A stretch of 64,000 nucleotides of DNA from Epiperipatus broadwayi (lineage: Eukaryota > Onychophora > Udeonychophora > Euonychophora > Peripatidae), in assembly GCA_028023455.1 (NCBI GenBank), contig JAQFVV010006727.1:208501-272500 (forward strand), given 5' to 3'. Every line of letters starts with the position of its first letter. The first letter of the stretch is position 1. Below, piece after piece: positions 37,424 through 49,706 of the stretch. The position numbers were made by a program, and so were the translations under genes. The notes beneath the pieces are model-generated. The model was given only the letters and a program-made list of their open reading frames with translations, was not told where the DNA came from and made no database searches.

Positions 37424-38985
37424 GGCATGCAAAGAAAAAGACTACTCTTACAAAAAGAGAAGAAATCACAGAAAATATGTTTTGTGACTGATGGCAGTGA
37501 TGACTCTCATGAACATTTTGATAGCAGTGATGATTCTTATGAACCTTCTGATGAAAAATTTGAAATGAATGATCAATTTGAGACTGACAACGAATCTTAT
37601 AATGAGGAATCAGAATCAAATATCTAATCCAAAAGTGATGACCAAGTTGAAAAAGAAAATAAAGCCCCAGAAGATAAAGTAGATCTCTCTGGTTCTTTTA
37701 TTTTATGGTTAAAAACCAAATAATACTTTTGTCTCTAAAAGGCAAGTTTCTAGTAAACGCACATGTCCACTGGACTTCACTATAGAAGCTAATTTGATGC
37801 TGTATCAATGTTTTAAAAATCTATTTCCACCTTCTTGACATTTATACATTTTTCAGTGTACAAATGAAAGAATTCAAATATACAAACAATCAAGTAGGGA
37901 CACTTGTTTTAAAAAAACTAATAAAGGTGAACTCCATGTTGTACTTGATGCATATTGGTTAAATGCTACAATTACATTCCACAAATTAGTGACTACTAGA
38001 TTCACCATTCATTGGGCAATGCATCCATACAAAATGCAATATCTAGAGATAGATTCAAATTTTTTTTCAAAAATGTGCTTTGCATTACCAATGAAACCAG
38101 CGGAATGCTCCAAAACTTATTATATTGACGACATTGTTCAATGTTTGAAAAGTATATTCTATAAATGCTCAGGATAGTAGCTTTCAAGGTATAAATGAAT
38201 CAGTGATGAAGTTCAACAGGCATTCATCTTTGAAGCAGTATATGCCACCAAAGCCTGTAAAAAGAGGAATAATTTGTGACTCGGATCAGACCCCTTTACT
38301 GGATATATGTACAATTTTAATATCTACATGGGCCATGAAAATGAATGTTTAGATGGAACTCTTAGCAAACATGTAGTGAATAAACTAATCTCTACAGCAA
38401 GAGAGAAATATATTACTTTGTATTTTGATTGCTTTTTTATTTCAACTACTTTACTACAAAATATAGATTATGAAGCAGTAGAAACTTGTAACCAAAATAG
38501 AAAAAAATTATCTAAAATCAAGGTTAACCTCAAAAGAGGTGAATATGTGTTTCAGTGTGGCAAAGATGGACTTGTTTGTGAAATGGTAAGACACAAAAGA
38601 AGTACTTATGTCGAGCAATTACCATAAAGCTAATGTGCGTATCAATAAAATTTGAAAGATTTGTCCAAGGGTAGTGTTCCTTGTCCAGAAATGGTTGCAT
38701 CATAAAGAGAGATTATGGGGGGGGGGGTGATTTGATGGACCAGATGATGGGATTATATGAACTACATTGTAAATCAAACAAATGGAATGTTTTTTTATCA
38801 ACTGATTATAATGGCTATCATAAATGCAAGGATTATATATAAAGAGAAGACGAAGAAAAAAACTCCTTTCCTGCAATTTCTACTTCCCCAGTAATGAAAG
38901 GAAGAAAAACAGCAACTGTGCATTGTTTATCTAAAAAAGGAAGACCATCTAGAAAAAGACAGCAACTCAAAAATATATCTTTATT
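37424..38985 (+). pseudogene. piggyBac-like transposase pseudogene, main part
   Basis: Plus-strand order: an acidic, Asp/Glu/Ser-rich N-terminal region (DGSDDSHEHFDSSDDSYEPS, 37480-37545) typical of these transposases; a decayed middle; NRHSSLKQYMPPKPVKRG near 38215-38265, matching the GRSSLKQYMPxKPxKxGxK motif, with the first catalytic Asp just upstream changed to Asn (INESV, 38191-38205); ECLDGTLSKHVVNKL and LYFDCFFISTTLLQN (38340-38465), where the Asp of the DNFF-type motif is kept; KLKRGEY-like KVNLKRGEYVF; then MDQMMG and LHCKSNKW near 38735-38790, the GGVDxxDQ region, interrupted by a run of G; and GRPSRKRQQL at 38940-38970. Frameshifts and stops show it is dead. No TTAA-flanked ends were found. 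Confidence 0.9.
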
Positions 38986-40150
38986 GTGCCGGTCGGATTT
39001 GTATGTTCACGTAACAAGATCTAGCAAATAGGCAAAAGTACCTCGAATCCAATCGTGCGCAAGTTACACAGGTCAGGAACACTCATGAACTCTGCCCTAT
39101 TTGCTTATTTTCCATATCTATAACATTATGAACAACAATCCAGGATCGATTTAATTTACTTCTCACCGCCGGCATCGCTCATCGGAGACACAAAAAGACT
39201 CTAGGCTAAATTTTAATGATAGACTAACTTAACAACTAACTATATTTTATGAGCAATGAAGGCTCATGACTTAGCATATTAATTATGTATTTAGCAGAGA
39301 TCATCTAGTCAAATTGAGCATAATTAATAACTTAATATATTAACTTAACTAAAAGAAAGCAATGGTTCGAGAGTTGATATATATATTTAAGATTTATTAG
39401 GTTAATAACAAAAATTATGTCGGGTTATTTATCCGACATTAGCCTCATAAGTATTATATATATATTTAATTCATATTTTACAATAACTTGATATTTGTGG
39501 CTATGCCAATAATATATGTGTGTGATTTAAGGAATTAGCGCTATTGGAATGCATTACTAAAATACTATTACACCCCAGAGAGACAAAAAGAGCATTTACT
39601 TGATCTTAAAAGAAAATAATTTTACAAGCAGATATTACATTTTGTTATTCAATATTATTATTAATTTGAGTTGAAAACAATTAATGTCCAGAACAGATAA
39701 TAAATAATTATATAAACGATACTAAATTTATCGCATTGATACGCATAGTGAACTAATGGAAATATGTCTGTTTAAAGAAATCATCGCATTACGAATTATG
39801 GCTATTTCTGGGTGACTAATAATACACTGAAAGGTAGTGTGTGCATGGTGGCAGATTGGGGTGGTCCAATTATGGATCCTGGAGTGTGCTTCATGAATTT
39901 TAATAACAAAGTTGACTGATTTCCTCTGCAAACGTAGGCAGGGTCGGTGTTGAGACAAAGGGCAGTCGGCAATGTCTTTACTGGGCTGGTTTCCCAGATC
40001 ACTCCCCATATAAAGCATGCCAGTATGACCAAAGGTGTCCACAGGATGGTTTTACAGCCTGGTTTCTAGGACACAGAGAATGACGATGGGGCTCGACTTA
40101 GCGAATACCTCCATGTGAGAAAGAAGCACAAATATATTTAAGACAAAATG
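38986..40150. other. Inserted segment of unknown origin with two GC-richer islands
   Basis: The block begins TGTGCCGGTCGGATTTG right after the piggyBac reading is lost, and is GC-richer at 38990-39200 and 39780-40130. TGTG...-type starts occur at LTR boundaries, but no matching end or direct repeat was found. On the minus strand 39728-40042 holds a 104-codon frame and 39802-40032 a second overlapping frame of 76 codons with a hydrophobic start and one possible N-glycosylation site; neither is recognised. It could be a retroelement LTR or interior fragment. Confidence 0.3.
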
Positions 40151-40900
40151 GCCTATATGCATGCAACACTTAATAACATAATATAAATATAGCTTTAAAG
40201 ACTATCTAACCATATTTACTGCCCATAAATTATGAAATACTCGGTGTAATGGTATGGTTTCTTCTTTAAACAGACATGGATAATAATTCTAATTAAATGT
40301 AAAAATAAGGTCTGAAGATCCACCCCACCCCCCTACATTATGTTACTTAATATTATTCATAACTTCCCACACATTTAATAAATCTCAATCTTGGTTAATA
40401 AATGCCCTTATGAAAATACATAAATACAAAATAAATGGGTAGTGGTAATAGCTATGATGGGTTTTACATATATAATATAAATTAATAATAAGAGATAGTG
40501 CATTATTTAGAAGGGAAAATATTTATAAATCAGATGTCAATCTGTTTTTTTTCTACAGTAAACTTAAAAAATAATTAGTTTGTTTATCTAAAATCGCTAG
40601 CACCTGGGCAAGTTGAATAAGACTTGTTTTGATTAAGTTATAAGTTAATTACCTGATAAATGATGGGTGGGGAAAACGAAAATAAATTATATGTTTGCGA
40701 TTTTAGTGATATCATTGGCATTTCTTTTTAAAATATAAATACATAAATCTAAATGAAAATTATTTGCCGCTTGAAAATAAAAGAAAAGAAAACATTTTAT
40801 CAGAGGCTTAATAGTGATTAGTTATATAGAGTTATAGAAATAAAACAAACTAACTCCTTTTTAAAATTTGATTTTTTATGACTATAATCATGAAAAAGAA

Positions 40901-40938
40901 ATCCAACGTTTCGACTATTTTTTATAGACTTTTTCAAG
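40901..40938 (-). ncRNA. Degenerate hammerhead-like motif in a Penelope-like terminal repeat
   Basis: Minus-strand CTTGAAAA stands where CUGANGA is expected, followed by an imperfect GTCTAT/ATAGTC hairpin, GAAA, palindromic ACGT and T. The arrangement agrees with Penelope pLTR ribozymes, but the first box is mutated, so activity is not expected. It serves as a family marker. Confidence 0.55.
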
Positions 40939-41137
40939 GCACACTAAAATAAAATATATATACAATAAATATCACATATTCCAAAAAAAATTAAATTTAA
41001 AATTACAAAATATATCCATAACCAAAATTTTCTTTTTTTTACCTTATCTCACTCCCCTTTCCTATTACAATCACAACTTAAACACAACTAATTCCTTTTT
41101 AAAAATCTATATATATCAAATAAAAACTTTTAATTAA

Positions 41138-41703
41138 AAACCTATTGTTTTCTTTTATCTTTTTCTATTAACATCCTATTTAATTCTGGTTTTATTTCAT
41201 TTATGTATACACCCTCTTTTATTATCCTTTCATTATATGACTTAATACATTCCAAAGGTTTTATTTCAAAATCCCATGCTTAAATTTATTCTTAAGAATG
41301 TAAATAGCAGAATTTTTATCACCTAAATGCTGTTTTAATCTAGTTTTTAATTTATTTTTACTAGTCCCAATATATGTCATTTTTACATTCTTTCTAAAAC
41401 AATTCAAACATTTTATCAAATAAACTGAATTCATAATGTCTAACCTATTATAATCCCATTATTATTAATTAAAATATTTAAATTTGCTTTCTTTTTATAA
41501 ACTGGACAAATTGAAACATTATATTTCCTATTAATCATTTTAATTAATTTCTTAACTTTAATAAATAAATCTTTAGATATATTAAAACCAACATAAATAA
41601 TCTTTTCTCTATTCCTATCTAATCCCATTCTATTCCTTATTTTATTTATATTTTTATTAGAAAACAAATGTTCAACTATAAGAATTACATATTTTGAAGA
41701 CAT
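41138..41703 (-). pseudogene. GIY-YIG endonuclease region of a Penelope-like element
   Basis: The frame 41440-41703 gives the linker region (for example KKLIKMINRKYNVSICPVYK); a frameshift near 41440 leads into NSVYLIKCLNCFRKNVKMTY and then IGTSKNKLKTRLKQHLGD (about 41435-41325). The VYLIKC...YIGTS...LKTRLKQH spacing is the GIY-YIG signature with the family CxxC. The C-terminal tail continues with stops to about 41138. In active elements this domain cuts the target for reverse transcription. Confidence 0.82.
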
Positions 41704-42194
41704 TTAATATATATGATTGGAAAATATCATAAATATGACAGAGAAGACAGGATTTGAGAATTATGAGTGGTCAAAGTTCTTTTTACCTTGCTATTTGGAA
41801 GAGCGATTTTAATATGTGTCAATCCATTGGTATTGGTTCACTAGATCTAGGGTAGCATTATTATATGGTAGTTAGAATTTCACATTCATGGGAAAAATAA
41901 ATAAAGTTCATCAGTACGGGATGCAGAGCTTCGCTTATGGGAAAAGCATATTAGAATGGAGGGGAAGGCAAAATTTCTCCTACTCATGGCACGTTGAGTG
42001 AGAATCAAAACTGGTGTGGAATATGTATAGCAACATCATAATTTTGTGGTCTCCTCCCTTTGTGGATCCAAATCCAGCAGTATATATACTTTTATTTTGA
42101 AGATGTAACTTAGCAACTACTGCTGACCTGAGGCGGTTTAAGCACTTAAGGTTCATCTGGAATCATTTGACCAGATACTTTATCTAGTAAGACT

Positions 42195-42400
42195 TTTGAA
42201 ACAATGCAATTTTGTCATCAGTTTCTCGAACGATTGTTTTAAAATAAATCTTATGATTTTAAAACAAGCTAGCATGGACAAAATTTCCACTAATGGGTTT
42301 ATTTTATTATTACAAAATTGTAATTTTTTACTTTTATCTAAGGGGATCTTCCGGGTAATCGTTTTCAAGAGACTTTTTAACAAGATTGCATCATTTCTGG
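42195..42400. repeat. Degenerate inverted repeat
   Basis: Left arm (about 42203-42245, with ATGCAATTTTGTCATCAG) and right arm (about 42355-42400) are reverse complements with many mismatches; open frames exist on both strands across it for this reason. No termini could be fixed. Low confidence that it is a distinct element. Confidence 0.4.
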
Positions 42401-42699
42401 CTACAAAATTACATATGAAAAAATAATGTTTCATATATGATACTTTATATATAACATAACTTTACTAATTTATTCGCAATCTCCTACACTGAAATATATA
42501 TAGATTTATTACTTACGCCCATATACACATGAGAATATTATTAAATAAAAATATTTTTAGATTAAGATACATAAGTGTTTACATGATTTATGTTAAAATA
42601 CTAGGCAAGAGAAATATACATATTATTAGCTATGTATATACGTGCATGAAGGTGAGTTTGAATATAGTTAGATGGTAGGAGATTGAATGTGGGCTGTGA

Positions 42700-42849
42700 A
42701 GCAAGGATCTGAGCATCAGATCTGCTTCATTATATCTTCCAGTGGAAGGTACAAGAAGATGTAAAAGATGTGCAGAAAGCAAAACCCAAAAACATACAAA
42801 GACAATTTGTCAAGAATGTACATTCCACTATATTCTAAATGTTTTGTAA
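42700..42849 (+). pseudogene. piggyBac C-terminal cysteine-rich domain (separated fragment)
   Basis: Reads LPVEGTRRCKRCAESKTQK and continues HTKTICQECTFHYILNVL before a stop. The spacing C-x2-C, then R/K/T-rich linker, then C-x2-C is that of the RING-like C-terminal finger of piggyBac transposases, which binds the transposon ends. It is in the same orientation as the piggyBac pseudogene whose reading breaks off at about 38985 just before this domain should begin, so the two are probably halves of one copy separated by about 3.7 kb of inserted DNA. A fragment of a second copy is the alternative. Confidence 0.7.
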
Positions 42850-44029
42850 TTTATCATTCTTGAAATATTTTGTATTCATTTAACATTTTTTGAAGAAAGT
42901 TTTTGTATAGTACTGATGATATATAAAAATCCACAACAAAAGACTAATGATAGTTATTTGTACCACCACCATCAATCCCTCGATGTTTTGTTTTTTTTAC
43001 ATTTTCTAATACAAAAGAAAATTTTGACTTATCAAAAAAAAAAGTATTAAGGGTTAAAAGTATTTTTTTTTTTTTAACAAGGAAGTACTTTAAATAATTA
43101 TATATATATTTTACTTTTAATTCTAAGTAGAAATTGATTACATGCACACTCACCCACAGAAATATGATAACTTTTAAAAACAACTAATCTAAATTTATTG
43201 TCTCAATAATGAATTCATAAAAGACTGAAATATATTATTTAACCAATAATTAAAATTACACTAACATTTATAAAATACTTTTAAATATACTGCAAATTAA
43301 TTAGTTACAGTTCTAAGAATTAATAATACATTTTTTGAAAATTGACTAAAGCATTTTAAACTCATTTTGGAGTTTATTTGTTGATAATTTAAATTAATAA
43401 AAGTTGTAAAAACTAAGTTAAAAATACTTTTAACATTTCCACTATAACATATTTAAGAAAAAGTTATATTTTAAAATAAATGTTTAATGCCTACAATTAT
43501 AAACAAGCTAGATTAATAAGATAATATTATTGAAATTTACTTATATAAGTTTGTTTTAAAATACTAATATTTTATAATAGTAACTATAATTCAGTTATAT
43601 ACTTCATAGAGTGACTGATTATTACTACTATAGTAATAGCATTTACTTAATAAAAATAAATTAGATAATTTTTTTTAGATGCACCCACAAAAACTGAACA
43701 TTAAGTTCTTTAGTAAGAACTTAATATATATATATATTGTAATATTGTAGATAATAGCCAACTCTGGCCATGTCAGACATTACAAGCTTATAAAAATGTA
43801 ATTAATTAATGGAGAAATAATTTAATTTTCTCATGTTTTTAATAATAATAATGGGAAATTCTTAATTTAATCTAGCATAAATTTTTTATAATAATGAGTA
43901 TAATTTAAATGATAATATGAGAATTTTAGAGATTTTCTGTGAATAATAAAGTAAATATGTTATAATTTGTTTAGTGTTGTAAAAGAGAGAAAAAAGTATA
44001 AAATCAAATAAATAATTTCTTTTATCCAT
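42850..44029. other. Gene-less AT-rich stretch
   Basis: One perfect small hairpin, TTAAGTTCTT TAGT AAGAACTTAA, lies near 43702-43725. Nothing else recognised. Confidence 0.45.
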
Positions 44030-44250
44030 TTAATTGTAAGTCGCATAGGTGGATCTGTCTGGAACTCCCTGCTATATTGTCATTATACTTCTGCTACATT
44101 TTCATACTTTCAATAGCATTTAAAATAAATTTTCTTTTTTCAAAAGTTAATCTTGGTCTACTCATTATTTCCAATTAATTACACCCTGTAAGGAAAGAAA
44201 AATAAAATTAAGAACTGTTAAATGGTGTATACATTTTTGGACACCCTGTA
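44030..44250 (-). mobile_element. Tc1/mariner-type element, 5' fragment with transposase start
   Basis: On the minus strand the end CAGGGTGTCCAAAAATGTAT starts at 44248 beside TA (44249-44250). The transposase start MSRPRLTFEKRKFIL begins at 44165 and, after a frameshift, continues KYENVAEV and SREFQTDPPMRLTIK down to about 44035. This is the N-terminal helix-turn-helix region of a mariner-like transposase family widespread in invertebrates. Stops and a frameshift kill it, and everything after the first 45 or so codons is gone. A second TACAGGGTGT phrase at 44190-44181 may be a remnant of an internal repeat. Confidence 0.82.
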
Positions 44251-44720
44251 TATTGCTTTTTATCGCATTAAATAAAGTAATTAAAGAATTTGAAGAGGTG
44301 TCATTATTACATTTTAAGACATTTCTGAAAGAAGAATAAAGTATATGTAAATATAAAATCAAGTGAAAGAATGGATAAGAAATGAGAATATGAAAAAAAA
44401 AAAAATGAATAAATAAATTTGTATAAAAAACTGAAATTTCATTATCTTATATTGAATACTATTAAAAGTTGAATTATTTAGATGATATTTATTAATTCAC
44501 TTTTTGTTATGAAAATATCTAAAGCAGTGCATCTCTTTACAGGTCACTGACTGCATCTTTTTATTTACTTATTTTTTTGAAATAAAATAATGTTGTAATT
44601 TTAAAATATCTAATAAAAAATAATTAAATGAAAGTTATAGACCTAATTCATTCTTATAATAACAATTACCAGCATTTTAACTAAATTAATCATTTTTATC
44701 ATTATAACATATGTATATAT

Positions 44721-46975
44721 ACATCATCAATTTTTATATTTATTAATCTATTGCAGGATGATCTCACTAAGTTAAGTTATTTCTTCTGATCTATAATTTA
44801 TTTTCAATACATTATTGCATTAAATTTCCTTATTTCATCTATTTATTTCATATGTAGTCTCTTTCTAAAACCTTTCAAATATTTTAGGATTCAGTTTAAG
44901 ATTTTAAGTGTCCACTTAATATCATCTCTCCTAGCAATATGGTGCAGCCCTATTTCATTTCAGTCTCTTGTTCTTTCATTTATGTATTTTGCTTTTGATA
45001 GCTCTTTGCAGTTTCCAATAGTTATCTGTCTATTCTTTGTTATTTTGTTTGTAATTTCTGTATTGTTCTTTTAAGTGCCTAAATCTCAGATTTCATAAGT
45101 AAGAAGTGATAAAACAAATATATTTTTAAAAAAACTTAGGGCACATTTTTTTAAAATTTTATGACATTTATATTAGAAGTACTCAAAGTTTAATTCTTTG
45201 ATTAATTTCCTTTTGTATGTTTCCAACTAAGTTGAGTAAGAACTTGTAGTTGTTAATTTCTTTATCAAGCTTTTTTTTTCTGAATAATTCCATTGAACAT
45301 TAATCCTTTTAGAATTTATTTTTAATATTAGTTTTTTTTATTTCATTTAATAGCTCTTGAAATATATTCTAAAACATTGAAACATTATTTTTAAAAACAA
45401 TCACATCATCTGCAAGATTTGTATGATTTAAATAACATCCATTTATTTTTTATCTTTTGATTTGACTCCACAAAATATTTTTTATTCTATATTAATATTT
45501 TTAGAGTCACTACATAATCGAATCACTGGTTTTATATTTTGATAAGTAGTTTTTAAATTTTTGACAATGTACTAGGTCTACATTTTGATATACTAAAGTT
45601 TTAAATAATTTAAAAACACAGAGTGTTACAACTATTCACTTATTATACCGACTTGAAATTAAAACACCCTCAAGTGATACGGTAATCAACTATGAATAGA
45701 ACAAATACGTGTAAATAGTTTTGAAGCACAAAACAGGCTGTAATATTTTTGTGCAATGTCATGTAAAGCAGCCTGCAATGGGTTAATACAATAGAAATGT
45801 TGTATTAGCCTATAAGGCTGGCTTCAGAAACAGCATTTTTATGTTTTGACACATAAAAAATGCCATCAGGTGGCCGTGCCTGAATTTCAGATGATTACCG
45901 ATCTTTGTATAACTTTTCTTAATACTTAATTATCTATTGTGTTGGTTTGAATCCAAAGTTTGTTGTAGATAAGTTGTAATGATCTTGCTGAAAATTTTAT
46001 AAGAAACTAACTGATAGCAGACACATAAATCTATAATTTCTAATCATTTCTTTATCACTCTTTTTAAATAATAGTATTATTATTGCATTTTCCCATTTCT
46101 CTGGTATATTTTTTCCATTTAAGCCCATATTTTTTTTTACTTCATCGTTAGTTTTAAGATATCAATAATAATTCTATCATTTCCTGGACTTTTTTCTTCG
46201 TAGATTTAAATGAATGTTTACATCTTTATTTAAAATATTTAGCAAGTCAGAAGATGTAACTGATATGGTTACTTTGTTTTTTATTATTAGTATATAATTT
46301 TTTATAGAACTTTTTTACATATTTTACATTTTTTAACCAATAGTCCAACTTTTTTTTTATTGCTAAAATAACTTTTCAACCAATACCCTGAAGTTGATTT
46401 ATAACTTTGAAATTTTTATTCTTCTCTATAGCTTTCCTTAGCAATTCACACTTGCATTTTTCTTATGTCATTATTACACTTTTTTTTGTACCATTTTACA
46501 GAACTCCAGATATTCAATTCCATTTAAGCTTTATTTATAAATATTTTTATATTTCTTTTTTTTTTTCATATATTGTCTCAGTTAAAAATTTACTTTTTCT
46601 TTTTGTATCAGATATTGTTGTTGAAGTTCTTAATAGAGTATCGGTCGCCTTTTTATTAATTTCAGTAAATTTATCAATATTTTAAAATGGTTGACAAGTT
46701 CCCGAAGATAAGAAATATTAGCTATTAATATTATATTTTTTTATTAATTTTTGTCTTACTAATTTTATATTAAGATGTATCATATTTCACTAGTCAATGA
46801 TTATTTTCTGCATTGAATACATTCTTGAAATTAATATTATCTGTTAATCAAATATAATCCAATTCTTCTGTACTTTCATCTAGATATTTAAAAGTCCATT
46901 TATATTTAGCACTATTCTTAATGAGAGAAATCATAATGCTAATTTCCCATGGATATTATTGAAAATACCGAGTAC
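44721..46975 (-). pseudogene. RTE-like non-LTR retrotransposon (APE endonuclease plus reverse transcriptase), decayed
   Basis: Minus-strand order: the end of an AP-type endonuclease (a DYI-like box and a degenerate SDHRLVRAKL region, here NIKLVRQKL, near 46780-46960); a Lys-rich linker (46400-46680); the reverse-transcriptase fingers, with IPEKWENAIIILLFKKSDKE and NYRFMCLLSVSYKIFSKIIT (about 46000-46110); a SYTKI motif where the conserved fingers/palm text breaks at 45898; the catalytic box NLADDVIVF (YADD position) near 45400; and a C-terminal region with GLHHIARRDDIKWTLKILN (about 44895-44945). The 3' end has GATGATG-type repeats at about 44722. It is 5'-truncated and full of stops. A 118-bp repeat (45780-45897) is inserted next to the break. 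Confidence 0.88.
45780..45897. repeat. Short retroposon-like repeat, copy 1 (inside the LINE)
   Basis: From GGGTTAATACAAT to CAGATGATTA, homologous over its length to 49590-49706. The centre is a strong hairpin (GCATTTTTATGT...ACATAAAAAATGC). The LINE reading resumes immediately to its right, so it probably inserted into the LINE; the 180 bp to its left (45600-45779) may belong to the same or another insertion. Confidence 0.7.
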
Positions 46976-46999
46976 ACACTGATAAATTTTATTATAAGT

Positions 47000-49576
47000 A
47001 AAACAACACAAAATTTAAAATTTAATAACGTGAGTTTATTAATTGAAGACAAAACAAATAAATATAACTATGAAATTAAATAGAATTGCTCATCTTCTTG
47101 GATAATGAATAATATGATTTCTATGTACAGATTTATTCTATACACACACAAGTTTATTTTCTTATAGTGGGACAAACTATTTCATATGCACACTTTGTGT
47201 ATATAATCAGTACTTGTATGTCCTTTCTCTTCTCCTTCTTTGATCATATACTCACCTTGGATAGACTTTGCAGTTTTCTATACTACTAGAATAATCTGCA
47301 TAAATCTACATACATTAGTTTAATGCAAATTCAAATGCATGCCTTGTATATATTAATTTTCTAAAGTGTTTACAATTTGGGGAATTTTATTCACTTCCTG
47401 TCTGACTATAATTACAACAAATTAATGAACTTTATTTACACAACATAAAATAATGCATATGTATGTGCTATGTTTATTTCAGACATTTTTTCAAATTCCA
47501 TAAGTGTATATTTCCTCTCACTTCTGTCACCACATCCAGATTTACTCGCTATACCTTCATCTTTCAATTGTTTTCATTTCGCATTAAAAAATTTTTTGAT
47601 AATTTTAAATTGTTGTTTGATATAATCAAAAGCATTTTGAGGCATAAACTTGAATTATTTGCATTTGATATTTTAAGTTGAATAACTAATGCTGCCACTC
47701 TATTTGATATGCTATTAACCTGCACAAGATTCATCCACTTTCTGTTTATAGTGAAAATTACTCCATTTATGCTTCCAATACTTGTGGTTTTATAGTATAG
47801 TAGATGTTCATTTTTCAAATCAATTCTATTCTTCTAAGTTCACAAAATCAACAATATACCATTTAATATTAAATTGTTTTTTTTTAGTAAATCATGTAAT
47901 CTTCCATTACACGAAATTTATCTGCAATTGCAAGTAGTTAAATAAACCAATCTCAAGTGGCAGTCTAAATCCACAATCAGAGAATTCTTAGCTTTCTTCA
48001 TCTTCATCCACTAACCACAGTTTTAGCTGATGACTTTATAATCTTTTCAGAATAATGGCCATTATTTAGTTTTGCCTGACATAAATATAAATATGTAAAA
48101 AAAATAATCAAAGACAACGCATTCATTTTGCCTTCAAAAACATTTGATCAGGTATTATAATTAAGAATTATCAAGTAATTGTGAACGTCTGTGTTGATCT
48201 TAAACTCAGAGGTAAAAAATCAATAAACTAAGTATAGTGGATAATGAATGTAGATAAGAAGACCATTTGTATTTGTTTTTTTAATTGTTTGAAGAATTAC
48301 ATAGTAATAACAGTTTAAATAATAAGAGCATATGGAGTGGACATTAGGAATTTACCCTGCTAAGTTCTTTAAGGTCTCAAAAGGGATTCAAAGAGTCTCC
48401 TTTTAATTAATAACAAACTTTTCTCATAAGGATTTTAAAATAAGCAGAAATTAATTATATCTTATAAAGTTTAATTATTAGTCACATTGAAGGAGTCTGT
48501 GTTTGCATCTGATGTCAACTTGAATGCCACTTATTAGAGTTTTTGTTTAAAAATTGAGATTGAAGATGTAAATTATAAATCTGAGACACCATGTTTATTA
48601 ATATTATATGTATGTTATACATAGATCTTGCCTGATACTACTAATATTACAATGAAATGAAGAATGTATGTAAATATATATTATTCTAAATAATTTTATA
48701 GTAATTAAGTTAACTAATAATCTATATTCTGTGTATTTAATAAGTAATTACTATCTATTATATTGAATTGAACAAACGATCACCTTTTCTGTTGTATTAT
48801 ATGTCATACTCATTAATAAAGTTTTTACTTTTAAAAAATTAAGATATTTTTTTGTATTTGCTATAAAATAATTGTTTTTAAATAAATTTCACTTTTTAAT
48901 AATAAAAGAATTTTCCAATATTACTAAAGCTTTTTATTTTTTTAACATTTAGCTTTTTAGAAACAATTAAAGATAGTTTTAAATAATTTTTTGCCTGAAA
49001 TGAAAGTCAATCAATGTTTTCAAAGTAGAAAAATATTCAAAAATAATATTTGCAATAGAACGATTGATTGGAATTACATAACCCACTACATTATCTTTTT
49101 TTCAATATTATTAAAATATGACTTTCTTTTTTAATATTTTAAAGTTCATAATTAAATTATTTTGGACATCTTTTTGATCTGTATAATTTATTTTACAAAA
49201 TAATCAAAGTTTCTATTTTTAGTAAATGTTCATTTTTTTAAAAATTATTAGTTATTTTCAATTTTAAAATAAGTAAAAAATTATTAGTAAATTTGCATAT
49301 GCAATAATTAAAAATTAGAAATATAAAATCCATATAACAAATACTACAAAATTTAAAAATTAATGAATTCATTTTTATCTTTGTGGAATCAGTTTTTTTT
49401 TTTTTATAGGTCTAATTATTCTATAACCATCAATAAAAGTACTTGTAGGGCAAAATCAACCTTTGTTTTGGTAATATACTAAAATGATGAATGAAACCAT
49501 TGTAGGAGACTCCATTTAGAGTTATGATAACTCTAAACCAAAATCAGTAATTATCCAATTGACTTAACATTAGTTG
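47000..49576. other. Gene-less AT-rich stretch
   Basis: No gene or named repeat recognised. Frames at 47463-47681 and 47564-47818 overlap on opposite strands and look like chance. Confidence 0.45.
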
Positions 49577-49589
49577 AAAAAAATTAAAT

Positions 49590-49706
49590 GGGTTAATATA
49601 ATATTAAATGTATTAGCCTGAAGGACGGCCGCAGAAATGGCATTTTTATGTGTTTTGACACATAAACAACAGCATCAGGTGGCCATGCCCAGATTTCAGA
49701 TGATTA
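49590..49706. repeat. Short retroposon-like repeat, copy 2, with target duplication
   Basis: A 117-bp unit homologous to 45780-45897, flanked by AAAAAAATTAAAT at 49577-49589 and 49707-49719. The 13-bp A-rich duplication and A-rich right end point to LINE-assisted retroposition. The unit is locally GC-rich (GGACGGCCGC), has a long central hairpin with a TTTATGTG/CACATAAA stem, and no obvious A and B boxes. Confidence 0.75.

Larger units (their letters stand above)
40861..41703 (-). mobile_element. Penelope-like retroelement, 3' fragment
   Basis: On the minus strand a GIY-YIG endonuclease region (41703 down to about 41138) is followed by about 200 bp of A/T-rich 3' sequence and then, at 40938-40901, by CTTGAAAAAGTCTATAAAAA...GAAACGTTGGAT. 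This last stretch matches in layout the terminal pLTR motif of Penelope-like elements, which are known to encode hammerhead ribozymes. The reverse-transcriptase domain is absent, so the copy is 5'-truncated. It lies in the DNA that splits the piggyBac pseudogene. Confidence 0.8.

Noticed and set aside
37264-37627. Overlapping frames with Tyr-Ile repeats on both strands
   Set aside because: They translate the (TA)n tract; only the acidic part after 37434 belongs to the piggyBac pseudogene.
45800-49700. Hammerhead-like reading of the 117-bp repeats (CTGAAGG...GAAA; CTGATGG on minus)
   Set aside because: The last base of the CUGANGA box is wrong in both copies, and stem I and the UH site do not form.
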